Below, piece after piece: positions 63,821-64,000 of a stretch of DNA of 64,000 bases (positions within the stretch are counted from its first letter, which is position 1; each line of letters starts with the position of its first letter). The notes below the pieces were generated by a model that saw nothing but the letters and a program-made list of their open reading frames with translations, did not search any database and was not told the DNA's origin. Both the position numbers and the translations under genes were made by a program. The DNA comes from Beijerinckiaceae bacterium. Its GTDB lineage: Bacteria; Pseudomonadota; Alphaproteobacteria; Rhizobiales; Beijerinckiaceae. The stretch lies in assembly GCA_947478405.1 (NCBI GenBank), contig CANJVX010000001.1, positions 124,001-188,000 on the forward strand. The letters are read 5' to 3'.

Positions 63821-64000
63821 GTGTCGATCTCACACCGTCCGGGTCATGCGTTCCGAATTCGCCACCTTGCCCTTGAGGTCCAAGATCTCGAACGCTCGGT
63901 TGCATTTTATCAATCCGTTTTTGGCATGCGCGTGCTTCGGCGCCGGGAAAATCCTATTCGCAATGATATTGCTGCTTACGTTGGCTATGGTGAGGAAGTC
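63821..64000 (+). CDS. VOC-superfamily (glyoxalase fold) protein, N-terminal part
   Basis: The gene runs off the window. The first 60 residues, MSISHRPGHAFRIRHLALEV... to ...ENPIRNDIAAYVGYGEEV, are a VOC start: RHLALEVQDLERSVAFYQSVFGMRVLRR is the first beta-alpha-beta-beta unit, with His as the first metal ligand. It resembles lactoylglutathione lyase and ring-cleaving dioxygenase-like proteins. GTG 63821 follows GGGGAGG by seven bases. Confidence 0.85.
   Translation, partial: MSISHRPGHAFRIRHLALEVQDLERSVAFYQSVFGMRVLRRRENPIRNDIAAYVGYGEEV

Noticed and set aside
63723-63905. A 60-codon minus-strand frame before the VOC gene
   Set aside because: It overlaps the ribosome site and first codons of the VOC gene, which has clear homology. 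The short Arg/Ser-rich product has no known motif.

Overview
The window is chromosomal DNA from an alphaproteobacterium, most likely of the order Hyphomicrobiales/Rhizobiales, of moderately high GC. Evidence: an F1-ATPase operon in the alphaproteobacterial order atpHAGDC without F0 genes; aerobic cobaltochelatase genes cobS-cobT behind bolA and a J-domain gene; adjacent carD and rpoH-type sigma genes; a NepR-like anti-sigma factor; hemC/hemD divergent from tsaD-gpsA; and four solitary Bug-type (tripartite tricarboxylate) periplasmic receptors. Apart from three copies of a small palindromic repeat I see no mobile element, phage, CRISPR or rRNA. Gene density is high and most of the window is ordinary core genome.

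Layout. 1-7.1 kb: the end of a YafK-type L,D-transpeptidase-like gene, a small exported protein, a methyltransferase, a Bug receptor, secA, and a divergent exported parvulin isomerase. 7.1-16.6 kb: argJ, priA, a second Bug receptor, hemDC, tsaD-gpsA, an EVE-domain gene and mutT; a palindromic repeat lies at each end of the priA-to-EVE block. 16.9-21.9 kb: atpHAGDC. 21.9-27.6 kb: a tandem pair of ParA/MinD-like proteins, one with a ruined P-loop, a divergent acyl-CoA synthetase, and a D,D-carboxypeptidase gene overlapping a CobW-family metallochaperone. 27.6-31.8 kb: bolA, J-domain gene, cobS, cobT. 31.8-40.4 kb: rpmB, a DUF3108-like exported protein, a SUV3-like helicase, an S4-domain protein, ferredoxin fdxA, a CarD regulator with an unusual 330-residue Lys/Ala/Pro-rich N-terminus, and an rpoH-family sigma factor.

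40.5-51.4 kb: a dienelactone-hydrolase-like protein, an M48 lipoprotein protease, a thermonuclease-like protein, tRNA-Arg(CCT), an orphan NepR-like gene, efp facing epmA-epmB (EF-P and its lysyl-modification enzymes), a large MscS-type channel, a CAP-domain lipoprotein, a PHB-depolymerase-like esterase and msrB. 51.4-59.6 kb is the most accessory-looking part: a flavin monooxygenase, two related Bug receptors, an OpgC-like acyltransferase overlapping an SGNH hydrolase, an EamA transporter, a probable 29-residue membrane protein, and a Tat-exported alpha/beta hydrolase. 59.6-64 kb: a cobalamin riboswitch, a BtuB-like TonB receptor, a small membrane protein that may be its inner-membrane partner, an MFS transporter and the start of a glyoxalase-fold gene.

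Common threads are cobalamin (CobS, CobT, riboswitch, BtuB and a CobW-family protein), stress sigma control (RpoH, CarD, NepR-like) and scavenging of small organic acids (four Bug receptors without TctAB in view). No wholly new system is obvious. The best candidates for undescribed biology are the active/degenerate ParA pair, the H1-like CarD, the orphan NepR next to a tRNA, the 29-residue ORF, and the riboswitch-linked small membrane protein.
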